DNA from: Schistosoma mansoni
Taxonomy: Eukaryota > Platyhelminthes > Trematoda > Strigeidida > Schistosomatidae
DNA: 64,000 nucleotides
Assembly (NCBI RefSeq): GCF_000237925.1
Contig: NC_031496.1
Span: 33,848,295-33,912,294 of the forward strand
Reading direction: 5' to 3'
A program made the translations under genes and the position numbers. Positions 31,617-42,139 of the stretch are shown here, piece after piece (position 1 is the stretch's first letter; the number at the start of each line of letters is the position of its first letter). The notes beneath the pieces were generated by a model. The model was not told the DNA's origin. It did not search any database and saw only the letters and a list, made by a program, of their open reading frames with translations.

Positions 31617-32555
31617 TCGAAACACCCCCTTATTTAAGTTTTCTTATCATTGATTAAAAATATAAAGAATTCAGCAAAGCGAATTTTCTTTTAAACGAAA
31701 TCATTTCCTCAAGTTGTACATTGGTATTGGTAGTTGTTCTATGGTAACTATGTCTATAGAAAGATAGGAAAAATGGCTTCATAAATTGATTCGAAACTCT
31801 TATTATCAAATGAAGGTTACTCCAGTAATCCAAGGGGGTAAGGAAAGAATATGCTGCTCGGTGTTTATATCAATCAATAGTATGTAATTCTAATGTTTTG
31901 TAATCAGATATGGTGCTTGACGCTTACATATTCCATAGTGTTCTTCAATGGATATTTACTTATTCATGTATATACTGTTGTTCATGTGTCTTTTTTCATT
32001 TTGTATCCATAACCCCCTTAGTGGTAATTATCATGTGCTCACTAGTGACTAACTTCGTGAGGGAATTCTCAGAGTTTTAATGAGAAGTTGTGACTAACGG
32101 AGCTAATCTATGTCAAGTAGAGACAGGTATCTACCTCTGTACAATGGAAGATGATTTCACAATTTTGTTTTTACATATTCCACAGTGTTCTTCAATGGAT
32201 ATTTACTTATTCATGTATATACTGTTGTTATACTGTTGATGTCTTTTTGCCAAGATTCTATCCAAATAGTCTGTGATTGTTTTTCTGTTTGTTTTTGTTT
32301 TCACTGTTGAATTTTTTTGTTTTTATTCGAGTTTTTTTCTTTTTTTAATCCCTTTTAAATCAATAAATTGTTATTTCTAATGATGGTGTTGTTATGCATC
32401 AAGTCTTACTTGATATAGAAATTTCCTTCAGAATGATTATGGAAAAAAAACCTTGATTAAAGTATTTGGTTCATGGAATAATAACCCTAACGAAAGTTAT
32501 CTATCAGTATAGGGTTGTAGAGATTATTATGTTTTGGATTGAGATCATGAATTGA
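31617..32555. other. 3' flank of the GPATCH2-like gene
   Basis: No coding sequence. A 48-bp piece (CATAGTGTTCTTCAATGGAT onward, about 31933 and 32172) occurs twice 239 bp apart in direct orientation, a short local duplication. AATAAA near 32362 may serve as poly(A) signal. Confidence 0.45.
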
Positions 32556-32559
32556 TTAA

Positions 32560-32920
32560 TGTTAGAACACTATTGAAAACCTGGAAGCATTGGAAGGCCA
32601 TTTTGTCTCCATAACACCATACTGATAATTATCATGGTGCACATGGGCTCCAGTATCCTGAGGGAACAAATGGCGTATGAATCAATTGTTGGTGACCGGC
32701 TACCATGGGACTGCATCTCCTTACGACGCTCCACTGTCTTTTGGATTAGACCTTTAGGTTAAAGGATCCGGGTGTGGCCCCCTAAGAAAACCACCTGTTT
32801 CGGTTTGGGCACCCGGACAGTATCCCAGCCCTCACACAAATCGAATGAGATTTGTGTGGTGCACATATATCCGGTTCCTCTTTGTACCAATATTTATGTG
32901 TTTAAATGAATGAAAATCCT
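32560..32920 (+). repeat. Family C fragment joined to a family A copy
   Basis: 32560-32630 is a decayed family C arm (GAAAACCTGGAAGCATTGG). From about 32635 it becomes family A (GGTGCACATGGGCTCCAGTA) down to the tail near 32920. Confidence 0.6.
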
Positions 32921-33214
32921 ACGTGAATAAAATCGGTTTAGGACAAATATTCATTGGATATTTAGGAGATCGTTTGTAAATGTTGACAATGAGCTAATCG
33001 AAACAGCCATCAGTATGTCGTTCATCTTATCTTTTACGTTTTAAATACGTGAATGACCTAAATATGTTTAATACAATAACAGGTTGATTAATATATGAAG
33101 ATTAAAATGGTTACATATACACTGGTAAGAAGAGCATTCACTTTTCATACCTCATATACAACTATGCTTACTCAATAAACAATGTAAGGTAATTAGTTAG
33201 TGAACTTGGTAAAT

Positions 33215-33745
33215 ACAGGTTATTTTATTTTATTTATACACATAAATATTGGTACAAGGAAGCACCAGATACATATGCGCCGCACAAATCAAATGAGATT
33301 TGTGTGAGGGCTGTGATACTGTCCAGGTGCCAAAACTCAGGCAGGTAGTTTTTTTAGAGGGCCACACCCGGATCCTTCGACGTAAAGGTCTGATCCATAA
33401 GGCAGTGGAACATCGTGAGGAGATGCAGTCCCATGGTAGCCGGTCACCAACGATTGATTCTCATACACCATTTGTTCCCTCAGGATACTGAAGCCCATGT
33501 GCACCATTGGTTTGGAATCAGAGTTTCCCAGCCTCCCTAGATGGACTTTCCGTGTCTACCGACCAGGTTAAAGCTCCGGACATTTGCTATTCGTTCTCTT
33601 AATTTCGTAAACAACAGTAATGCCACGAGAAGGCAGTGAGTAGGACTTCCCTGTCAGAGGCTATATACGCGTGGCCATGTGAGAGCATTTGGAGAGGTAG
33701 AGCGGACTCTCCACTATCAGTCGTACCAGGGCATTTTCTTTCTAT
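33215..33745 (-). repeat. Family A repeat, full-length copy
   Basis: The TAAA-rich tail is at the left (ATTTATACACATAAATATTG) and the other end is GTACCAGGGCATT. It is an inverted partner of the copy at 37872-38395, and the first exon of the membrane protein gene lies between them. Confidence 0.75.
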
Positions 33746-34009
33746 AAATACCAGGGAATCTAGTTGATAGCTCTTTTTAAATTATGCTAATCAATTTACA
33801 CATTTAGCTTCCATCATCAAATTCTTCATCTAACTCGTCCTTCCATTTCCAAATCTTCATTCTGCTAAAACTTGAGCTAGAGACTTTATGAAAAAGTAAC
33901 GCTTTAGATGATTATCAAAGTAGATTTACATCGAATCATAGTATACAATAAGAAAGCTACATACAACTATACACTACATTCAACAATGTTGTGTGAGCTA
34001 TATTTGTTA

Positions 34010-34480
34010 CACAGTATTCTGGAACTCAAAACAATTGTCAACCAACACCAAGATCAGAATTTTCAATACAAAAGTCAAGACAGTTTTACTGTATGAAGTA
34101 GAAACTTGATCAACTACGAAAGCGATCATCCAGAAGAAACAGGTGTTTATTAACAACTCTACGCAAGACACTTCGGATCTGTTGGCCAGACACTATCAGC
34201 AATAAGCTACTGTGAGAGACATCAAACCAGATTTCAGCAGAGGAAGAAGCAGTGGAAGTGGGTAGGACACACATTGAGAAAATCACCCAACTGCGTCACA
34301 AAAATCCTGAAGGCCAAAGGGGAAGACCAAAGAACACATTACCCCGAGAAATAGAGACAGACATAAGAAGAATGAACAAAAACTGGATAGAACTAGAAAT
34401 GAAGGCCCAGGACAGAGTGGGTTGGAGTATGCTGGTCGGCGGCCTATGCTCCATTGGGAGTAACAGGCGTAAGTAATTCT
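34010..34480 (+). mobile_element. RTE-type LINE (second lineage), C-terminal remnant
   Basis: Encodes fragments of the C-terminal part: [20 protein letters not shown], then [21 protein letters not shown] near the end. The same end is found at 36490-37545 and 59090-59470. Reading frames shift several times before 34250. Confidence 0.75.
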
Positions 34481-34959
34481 ATATAACTAAATCAGTCCAT
34501 TTAACTTGTTTATTTACCAATCAAAATAGACTTTTACCATCTTAAGTTGATAATTTTATCCAGTCGATTATTCTATGACAATGTTAGATTCATCGAGAAT
34601 CATTAGTAGTTGTTTTATACATGTACAAAGACTACTACCTTTGGCGTTCACTCTTAAACTACATCAATGATACAAGAGGTATATATTTTGTCCCATAGAT
34701 TGAACCGAGAAAAGCGATACACAAAATGTATTGGTTTAATCTGTTTGCCTTAATAATACATTCATAATCCTTAGACTCTTCCTATGAATTGTCTGTGTAG
34801 TTCTCTAGGACAGTTTCTACTTTACAAACACCCCTAGCTTCGTACTTTTTATCAAGCAGGTTAGTCAGTAGTAAAGATGCTGTGAAGATAAGTCAAAATA
34901 TCTCACTATACAAATCAAATCCAAGTCTTAAATGAATAAATGACAGGTTCTTGTTAGTC

Positions 34960-35361
34960 ACAATTGATTGACCACTGGGTGGTGATCAATGTCATACGTG
35001 TCAAGTCCTTCTTAGTGCTGATCGAATGCTATCGATCAAGTTGCAATGTGGCCACTAGTCTAGGTGGCTCGACACTGCTTGCACTATATATATTGAGGTA
35101 AGGTGGTGGTTGGAGGTGGTCAACAGGAAACCCTGGACCCGGGTTTCGTGCTACTTGGCACTCGTCAGCAAGGTGTACCTGTAATCTTGAGGGAACTGGT
35201 GCTCCCTGACGGATTCGATCCCGTGTCACTCAGCTTCACAGTCAGAGACGTTACCACTGAGCTACTTGGGCGGCGACTGACTTTATGTAGGACTAAGATG
35301 TAATCACAATTGATTGACACCACTGGGTGGTGATCAATGTCATGTGTGTCAAGTTCTTCTT
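34960..35361 (-). mobile_element. Ribozyme SINE with terminal direct repeats and 13-bp target duplication
   Basis: Flanked by GTTCTTGTTAGTC at 34947-34959 and 35362-35374. The first ~55 bases (ACAATTGATTGACCACTGGG onward) recur at the end (35306-35361), so the insert is about 1.16 copies of a ~346-bp unit. On the minus strand lie a tRNA-like head (A box TAGCTCAGTGGTAACG at 35264-35249, B box GGATCGAATCC at 35221-35211) and a hammerhead ribozyme (35174-35130). It is non-coding and probably driven by RNA polymerase III. It sits upstream of the membrane protein gene. Confidence 0.85.
35130..35174 (-). ncRNA. Hammerhead ribozyme, all elements intact
   Basis: The minus strand reads stem I ACCTTG, core CTGACGA, stem II GTGC/GCAC with loop CAAGTA, then GAAA, self-complementary stem III CCCGGG, TC, and stem I partner CAGGGT (six pairs, one G-U). 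Cleavage is predicted after the C at 35136. Type I topology with minimal stem III, like the known schistosome Sm-alpha ribozymes. Of the motifs in this window it is one of the two best. Confidence 0.8.
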
Positions 35362-35687
35362 GTTCTTGTTAGTCTTAACAGGTTAAAACCTACCAAATAA
35401 ATAAATAAAGTGTAGTTTTTGAACAATCTTAATCGTCCTATAAACAACAACCAATCAGAATAACAAAGTTCCTAATTTTCCACATTTTTCACTCTTCACT
35501 TAAATAATGTGCACACACCTTTTGTATATTGGTAAATCTATCGATTTCAGTATTTGTGATGGGGATCAAGGTCATGATTTCATTACGTTACGTTGATTGG
35601 ATCACTAGATAGGTAGACTGTGTGTAGTGACTATCGATGAAATTATACAGTTATTTTGTAAATCCTTCCTCAGTCTAATAACATATA

Positions 35688-36437
35688 ATGATGTATTCTG
35701 AAATTCCTCAAAGAATTTTATCCTATTTTATTGTAATGAATATGGTTTACAGTATCGTTGTAGACAGTAATCATTATTCATCACCTAATATGTTATGTCC
35801 AAGTGGTTATTGGCCAGCTAAAGTAAATTTAACTGGTGGTCTATATAAAACTGATCGAACATTTGAGTTACCCTATTTATCTAATGCTAAAGTACCTATA
35901 TGTCAATTTTGTCCAAATGTAGGCTGTTTTATTGTACGTTTACCAACAGTAGAAACAAAGAAAAGTTCATCATCATCATCATCAGTAAATATTGCCAAGA
36001 CAACACAATCATCATCATCATCATCATCGCCTACGGCTCCTACTATTTCGACCACTCTATCACCTATCAATGAAACAGACCTAGCCTCTATAAATAGTAA
36101 TATAACAGGAATCAATGATTTGAATGAAACCTTGGAACAAATGAATTCAACTATACATGATGTATTATATATGTCATGTGATCATTGGAATAATCTACCA
36201 TCACCATCAGATATCATTAGTTATTTAGATTGTGTTATGATTGGTAATAATGATCAATTTTATTTATTTATATATGAACCAAGATTTCAAGAATCCCAAT
36301 TACCAGCAGTAGATTGTATTGATGCAGATTTTTTAGCATGGATTAAAAATGATAATGAATTATTAGGTTTAGAATTAGGATTTCGTATGAAAACAATACC
36401 ACCATTTTTATTTCGTTATTATCAACGCATCATGCAA
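35688..36437 (+). CDS. Membrane protein exon 1
   Basis: 250 codons from ATG 35688 to the donor CAA|GTAAGT. Holds the signal sequence, the serine runs and the Cys-containing ectodomain. AT-rich codon use like the other host exons here. A second in-frame ATG follows immediately. Confidence 0.8.
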
Positions 36438-39400
36438 GTAAGTTAGTAGTATATATATATCTAAATACTATAAAATTTATGGCTTGATAAGTTGCTACTT
36501 ACTTACTTATACCTGTTACCCCCGCCCCGTGGAGGAGTATAGGCCATCCAATAGTATTCTCCATTCAACTCTGTTCTGGGCAATCCTTCCCAGTTAACAT
36601 TCATTCATTTCATATCTGCTTCTATTTCTCGACGTAGTGTGTTCTTTGGCCTTCCTCTTTTCCGTTTCCCTTCACCATTCCAAGTTAGCGATTGCCTCGT
36701 GATGCAGTTTGGTGATTTATTTAATGTATGTCCTATCCACTTCCAAAGTCTTTTCCTAATTTCCTCTTCATCTGGAAGCTGATTTGTCCTCTCCCATAAA
36801 ACGCTGTTGCTCATGGTGTCTGGCCAGTGAACGTTGAGTACTTTGCGTAGACAACTGTTTATAAATACTTATACCTTCTTGAAGATGAATGTAGTAGTTC
36901 TCCACATTTCAGCTCCGTACAGTAGGACTGTCTTGACGCTCGTATTGAAGATGCTCACTTTAAAATTAGTTGACAGTTGTTTGGAGTTCCATATGTCCTT
37001 CAATTGTAGAAATGCTGCCCTTGCTCTGCCAATCCTCGCCTTTACATCTGCATCCGATCCTCCTTGCTTATCAATGATGCTCCCCAGGTACGTGAATGTT
37101 TCCACATCTTCCAGAGTTTCGCCATCAATTGTGATTGGGTTGGTGTTCTCCGTGTTGCATTTGAGAATCTTGCTTTTTCCTTTGTGTGTGTTGAGGCCTA
37201 TTGATGCAGAGGCTGCTGCTACATTTGCTGTCTTCGTTTGTATTTGTTCGTGTGTATGAGATAGAAGGATTAGGTCATCTGCGAAGTCCGAATCGTCTAA
37301 TTGATTCTGAGATGTCCATTGTATTCCGTGTTTCCCGTCAGATGTCGAAGTTTTCATAATGCAGTCAATCACCAGAAGAAAGAAGAATGTGGAGAGTAGA
37401 CAGCCTTGTCTGACTCCGATCCTTACTGGAAATGCATCTGTCAACTGTCCTCCATGCACGACTTTGCACTGTAATCCATCGTATGAATTCTGGATAATGT
37501 TGACATTCTTCTCAGGAACTTTAATAATTTGTAGGTGTTATGTAATACGGATTGATTTCAATTGAGGAACTATTGAAAACTAGAGATCATTTAGGGATTG
37601 TCTCATTATAGTATAAGACTCCTCAGTAGTGAGTACTCAAGATCCAGTTAGTGATCTTAACCCAAAACATTCAGGTCTCTTAGAGAACTGCTAACTGTTG
37701 GCTTTAATATCTGTTTGTTCAACGATGTTGTTGACCGATACATACTTCATATTGGTTATTACATGTTATAACTGAATATTAAAATAAATTTTGGATGAAA
37801 AAAAAGGTTTTTCCAAAATGTGTTTACACATTTACAACTAAGCGATTATTTTACAGTTATTTAATTATCAAAGCTCCCCCGAAATGCCCTGGTACGGCCA
37901 GGAGTGGGGAGAGTACGCTCTCCCTCTCGAAATCCTCTCATATGGCCACGCGTATATAGCTTCTGACAGGGAAGTCCTACTCACTGCCTTCTCGTGGCAT
38001 TACTGTTGTTTACGAAATTGAGAAAACGAATAGCAAATGTCCGGAGCTTTAACCTGGTCGGTAGACACGGAAAGTGCATCTAGGGAGGTTGGGAAACTCT
38101 GATTCCAAACCAATGGTGCACATGGGATCCAGTATCCTGATGGAACAAATGGCGTACGAATCAATCGTTAGTAACCGGCTACCATGGGACTGCATCTCCT
38201 CACGATGTTCCACTGCCCTGTGGATCAGACCTTTACGTCGAAGGCTCCGAGAGTGGCCTCCTAAGAAAACCACCTGCTTCAGTTTTGGCACCTGAGCAGT
38301 ATCTCAGCCCTCACACAAACCAAATGAGATTTGTGTGGCGCATATATATCTGGTTCCTCTTTGTACCAATATTTATGTTTAAATAAATAAATAAAATAGT
38401 AATACTTGAATGAAATGTAAATTAATAATGGAACCATTTCATTAAATTCAACTCAATTGTATTTTCTCTGAGTTGATTAGTTTCATTATGAAAATATGAT
38501 TGTCCTTCTAGATAACTTGACTAACAAGACAAATTTCAGATAGAAATGAACCATGAAATTTTTGCTACTAGTAGTCACTTGTCCTTTCCACTTTTAATTG
38601 GATTGGTTGTTGTCAACACTTACCCCTGTGTTATAACGTGTGACTGCGTGCGTGCCCTGTTTGTTATATGAACGTGCTGATTCCCGCCAATGAGAGAAGA
38701 GCAAATTATCGATTGGGACAGTGACACACGAAAACTGTACGAGCAGTCGAGAGTGCGTATTGGTCCTGCTTTCTGCCTAGCTTAGCCAGTTAAGTCCAGA
38801 ACACCAATCTCAGCCTCTGCTATATGAATCATTGTATTTCAAACATACTGAGTTTATATACTAAACAAACTGACCACATCGTACCATAAAATACAAGATT
38901 TGACCAAATGTGGCTGTGAACAGAGGGAGCAGTAATTAATAGACTAGGGATAACTCAAGAGTGGTAAATCGTATAATACCAGTCTATAGGTCAAAATAAA
39001 GCCTATGATAAGAGGAACACGAATATGAATAGTTTAGTTACTTAACAATTATACAATATTTTCACAGTTGAAAAATCATGAGTCAGTTGAAGCTAGACCA
39101 CCACCGATAGACCACTGAGCCGGTTCGAATCTCGCGAGTGCGGGATCGTGGATGCTCACTGCTGAGGAGTCCCATAGTAGGACGAAACGGCCGTCCAGTG
39201 CTTCCAGGTTTTCGATGGTGGTCGAGCTTCAACTGACTCATGATTTCAACTAATGAAAATACTAAATTCTCCACGAAACCCCCTCTGATCAATTATAAAA
39301 TAGGAAATATACATATCACATTGGTCCATAAATAGTTCTCAAAAGTTACCGTTCACAATTCTTTTTGGGATACAACACCCTGCCATTATTATCACATTTA

Positions 39401-41887
39401 CTTTGTTTCTTAATTACTTCAGTTAACTCAATATATATGTATTGATGGAAGAAGTTTAACAAATAACTCTATACCATTTGAAGATACAGAACGTTTTGCT
39501 AGTAATAAATTAACCCAAGTTGTATTTCGTTCATCAAATGGATTAAAAAGAGAACGTTTACCACCTAAACCACTTGATATTCATCATACAACAGAATTTC
39601 AAAGTGATGAAGAAGTTCAACCATGTCCATTTATTGTTCAACATAAACCAGCTAATATTACATCAAATGTAGATTGTCAATTTTCACCAGGTGTAAGTTA
39701 TTTATTTCTGTTAGTAATCAGTTCATTTGTGTTGGTTGTTTGAATTTTCCCATAGATGTTAAGGATTACAATTGATTAGTCTCTTTTTTTTGGAACATTA
39801 ACTCTAGGATGAATGCACATCCAACTGATGAACCCTAAATAGGACGAAGTGTGCGTCCTGGATTCTACGGCTAGTCACCAGCCATCTCTGCTTATAATGC
39901 AAGTAAATAGGTTGTTTTTTAGGGCGTTCTGTTCCCTGAGCTGGATAATTGAATTATTAAGCTTTCACTGTCTTTCTTTGCAGTATCATTAGCATATTTT
40001 TTTTCAAATGATGTGTTACTAGAATGTTTCTACAACTGACTAGCTGCGTGCTCTGCTCAGAGCCAAAAACACCTAAATTCTAATCCTGGGCTACAACAGT
40101 TTGTTGAATTTAATGGAATGAGAATAGTTATGGTTTAAACAGCTCAGTAGGAAAAAGTATTAATTGTGACATTGAGAGACATGGATGTTACTGTAGGAGG
40201 TCTATTCCTATTCATTTGATTCCAATAGATGATATCCTGTTTACTGAATGTTTAAACAGGTCAGTTCTCCTGGTAGTACTGTGAGTTTACTCGAGAATAT
40301 TCAAAAGTTGTTGAAATAGTGTATCGGCAATAATAAATGACGTTTACCAGCATGCAAAAGGCAAGCACACTGAAAAGCGAGAGTGTGAGAGGTAACTAAT
40401 CCTACCTTATCTAAGAACAAATCAAGTCATAATTACATTCACCAATCAACTTTTATTTCTCCGTTGTTTGGCAAAATGAACAGAGGTATTTATTCATAAT
40501 TCATGTCAGTAGCTAGTGAACCATTTACTTCTCGTCTAAGTTCAAGTTATACTTATATTTTAATTCATTAGTCGATCTAAGCTAGACCACTATTGGAAAC
40601 CTAGAAGCGCTGGATGACCGTTTCTTCCTAATATGAGACTCCTCAGTAATGCATATACACGACACCCTATGCAGGACTCGAACCTAGGACCTCTGGGATC
40701 GTGTGCGAACGCTCAACCTGTAGACCACTGAGCCGGCTTCCAACGGTGTTATTATCTAACTTCAATGGACCAAAGTTATACTAAACAATTTAGAATAACA
40801 GTTATTTGAATATTTTAATGAATCAAAGCGCATCATATACTATACTGTTTTATTAATAGAGAATTAACTTTTCATTTACTTCTAACTACCCAATAACAAA
40901 GTTAGTGAATTCCAATGTTATGTCACTTTCACAGAGACTGACACCAGTCAATATACCAGACAAATTCGTATTGAAAACAACTCAGTGATCCATCAATGTG
41001 AACATTTCAGTGTTACAGAAAATCAACCGTTAGTCGAACAGTCAAGTTGTTAAGTTTCCAATTTTGATACTAGGTGACACCGGTTATAATTCAACAAAAT
41101 ATATCAGTTTCTTTACGATAGCAGATACGTTTTGTTGACGAGTCCCACTTAGTCCGGAACCTAGGTCAGAGTTGGTCAATGGTTAACGTTAATCGGCGTT
41201 AACCAAATTTATCGAAGCATCCAGATAACAACTTACAGATGATTGATTTAAGTACGACAATGGTGTTTTTCCTTTTTACTTATATTATTATAACTGTGGT
41301 TACAATTGCATTCGTAACATCATTTGTTAAAATAAATTTATTTTCAAAACTAGGGTTTACCAACTACATCGGATAAAGTTAGCTCACATCAAGCATTAGA
41401 ACGTTGCCCATTTCGTCGACTAACAACAAATACATTACAGACAAGACGAAGAAAGACTAATAATCCAATGGAAGAAGAGATATATTTACCACCTTCTGTA
41501 TTATCAGCTTGTTTATTAATTGTTGTACTATTATTAACAATTGGTATAATTATTGCATTTTGTATAATTAATCATGAAAAATTAATGTTATGTAAATCAC
41601 GTAGTAGAAAACGACGTGAACGAGAAGCTGCACTTGCACAAGAAATGGATGAAAAAGCTGCTAAAGAAGCTGCAGCCGCCGCTACTGCAGCAGAAGCTGA
41701 ACGACAACAACAACAACAACAAGCATCAACAATACGACATCCTATTTATGCTAGATATGGTATGATACCACCAAATATGGGTGGTGCATTCGGTGCATTT
41801 GCTCCAACATATCAAACAATGACAGTTAACATGAATATACCTAGTAATGTGGTAAGACAAAATCAAGGATTTAATGGACCAATGTAA
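35688..41887 (+). CDS. Single-pass membrane protein, unrecognised (three exons)
   Basis: Exons 35688-36437, 39423-39692 and 41354-41887 join in phase 0 to 517 residues. The N-terminus has a hydrophobic stretch after ATG ([16 protein letters not shown]) that fits a signal peptide. The ectodomain has paired Cys motifs (CQFCPNVGC), two runs of seven serines at about residues 91-118, several N-x-S/T sites and a block around [20 protein letters not shown]. One transmembrane helix lies at about 389-412 ([20 protein letters not shown]). A basic stop-transfer stretch ([11 protein letters not shown]), an Ala/Glu/Gln segment likely helical, and a Met/Pro/Asn-rich tail follow. This predicts a type I surface protein. 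I do not recognise the family; sarcoglycan-like layout was considered but no diagnostic motif is seen. An acceptor-like site (CCTTCCTCAG, 35673) precedes the ATG, so an untranslated first exon is likely. Confidence 0.75.
36490..37545 (-). mobile_element. RTE-type LINE (second lineage), RT and C-terminus
   Basis: Minus-strand frame 37459-36869 carries [12 protein letters not shown] and then [20 protein letters not shown] (catalytic FADD), followed by [20 protein letters not shown] and [10 protein letters not shown]. 36814-36605 adds [20 protein letters not shown] and [16 protein letters not shown] frame change separates them. The end is CTTACTTACTTATACCTG, the family tail. It is 5'-truncated within the RT and sits antisense in intron 1 of the membrane protein gene. 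Confidence 0.85.
37557..37645 (-). repeat. Decayed family C arm
   Basis: The minus strand holds CACTACTGAGGAGTCTTATA, a hammerhead 5' half whose second half has decayed. It abuts the LINE fragment. Confidence 0.45.
37872..38395 (+). repeat. Family A repeat, full-length copy
   Basis: Starts CCCCCGAAATGCCCTGGTAC and ends with AATATTTATGTTTAAATAAA and more TAAA units. Intron 1 of the membrane protein gene. Both strands keep short open frames shared between copies, for example [11 protein letters not shown] on the minus strand and [10 protein letters not shown] on the plus strand, but no known protein is evident. Confidence 0.75.
39054..39289 (+). mobile_element. Family C ribozyme SINE inside a solo LTR
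   Basis: Flanked by the 8-bp duplication CAATTATA at 39046-39053 and 39290-39297. Inverted ends (TCATGAGTCAGTTGAAGC and GCTTCAACTGACTCATGA) enclose a shortened tRNA-like part (GGTTCGAATCT) and an intact hammerhead. The related LTR at 55135 lacks this insert, which confirms it as a discrete insertion. Confidence 0.88.
39157..39200 (+). ncRNA. Hammerhead ribozyme, all elements intact
   Basis: Stem I CACTG with CAGTG, core CTGAGGA, stem II GTCC/GGAC with loop CATAGTA, then GAAA, self-complementary stem III CGGCCG and GTC. Cleavage is predicted after 39195. Type I, minimal stem III. It is in the sense strand of intron 1 of the membrane protein gene, so it could cut the pre-mRNA as well as SINE transcripts. 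Confidence 0.78.
39423..39692 (+). CDS. Membrane protein exon 2
   Basis: 90 codons in phase 0, acceptor TTAATTACTTCAG and donor GGT|GTAAGT. Begins [12 protein letters not shown] and ends NVDCQFSPG. It lies 45 bp after the end of a solo LTR. Too short and without an ATG start to appear as a simple open frame, but the open frame and phases fit exons 1 and 3. Confidence 0.78.
39735..39905 (+). repeat. Sm-alpha-like ribozyme SINE fragment, decayed
   Basis: Has CATCCAACTGATGAACC, AGGACGAAG and TGCGTCCTGGATTCTAC, the Sm-alpha hammerhead with a damaged GAAA. The first half matches 18376-18466. Confidence 0.6.
40555..40770 (-). repeat. Family C ribozyme SINE, diverged copy
   Basis: On the minus strand: tRNA-like head with B box near 40680 (CTAGGTTCGAGTCC) and hammerhead core CTGAGGA...GAAA around 40655-40615, with a weakened stem II. 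Ends in CCAATAGTGGTCTAGC. Intron 2 of the membrane protein gene. Confidence 0.65.
41354..41887 (+). CDS. Membrane protein exon 3, transmembrane helix and tail
   Basis: Acceptor TCAAAACTAG. 177 codons then TAA. Begins [20 protein letters not shown] and continues into the membrane helix and cytoplasmic part. An internal ATG at 41468 is not the true start, because the frame is open back to the acceptor. Confidence 0.82.
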   Translation, partial: GLPTTSDKVSSHQALERCPFRRLTTNTLQTRRRKTNNPMEEEIYLPPSVLSACLLIVVLLLTIGIIIAFCIINHEKLMLCKSRSRKRREREAALAQEMDEKAAKEAAAAATAAEAERQQQQQQASTIRHPIYARYGMIPPNMGGAFGAFAPTYQTMTVNMNIPSNVVRQNQGFNGPM

Positions 41888-42139
41888 AATACACGGAAGG
41901 AACTAGCAGACAGTTTCAAACCAATAATCACTTAGATTTCCAATGTCTTGCACAGATATTCATATTAACATTATTTAGCAGTCTTAACTCATTTATTGTA
42001 AAATACAAAATACTTAAAATATACCTGATATGACTTAGTTGTTACATGCATGATGATGTTAATTGTTTATTATTCAAAGACTAATCTATGAACGAAGAAT
42101 ATTCTTTTGGATAAATTCTCTTCAGTTCCTACAATTATA

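Larger units (their letters stand above)
38629..39377 (+). mobile_element. Solo LTR, type 2, copy 1, interrupted by a SINE
   Basis: Begins TGTTATAAC and ends ATACAACA, flanked by the 5-bp duplication CCCTG at 38624-38628 and 39378-39382. Without the SINE insert (39054-39289 plus its duplication) it is about 505 bp, the same as the copy at 55135-56112 without its own insert. It lies in intron 1 of the membrane protein gene. The LTR retrotransposon family is not assigned. Confidence 0.85.

Noticed and set aside
35211-35264. A tRNA gene on the minus strand
   Set aside because: A and B boxes are present, but the fold is incomplete and it is the head of a ribozyme SINE inside target duplications. 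The same holds for the tRNA-like parts near 18830, 42229 and 44800.
35688-41887. Sarcoglycan alpha/epsilon identity for the membrane protein
   Set aside because: The overall layout is similar, but the conserved Cys-rich region and the CCRREG stretch after the membrane helix are not present.
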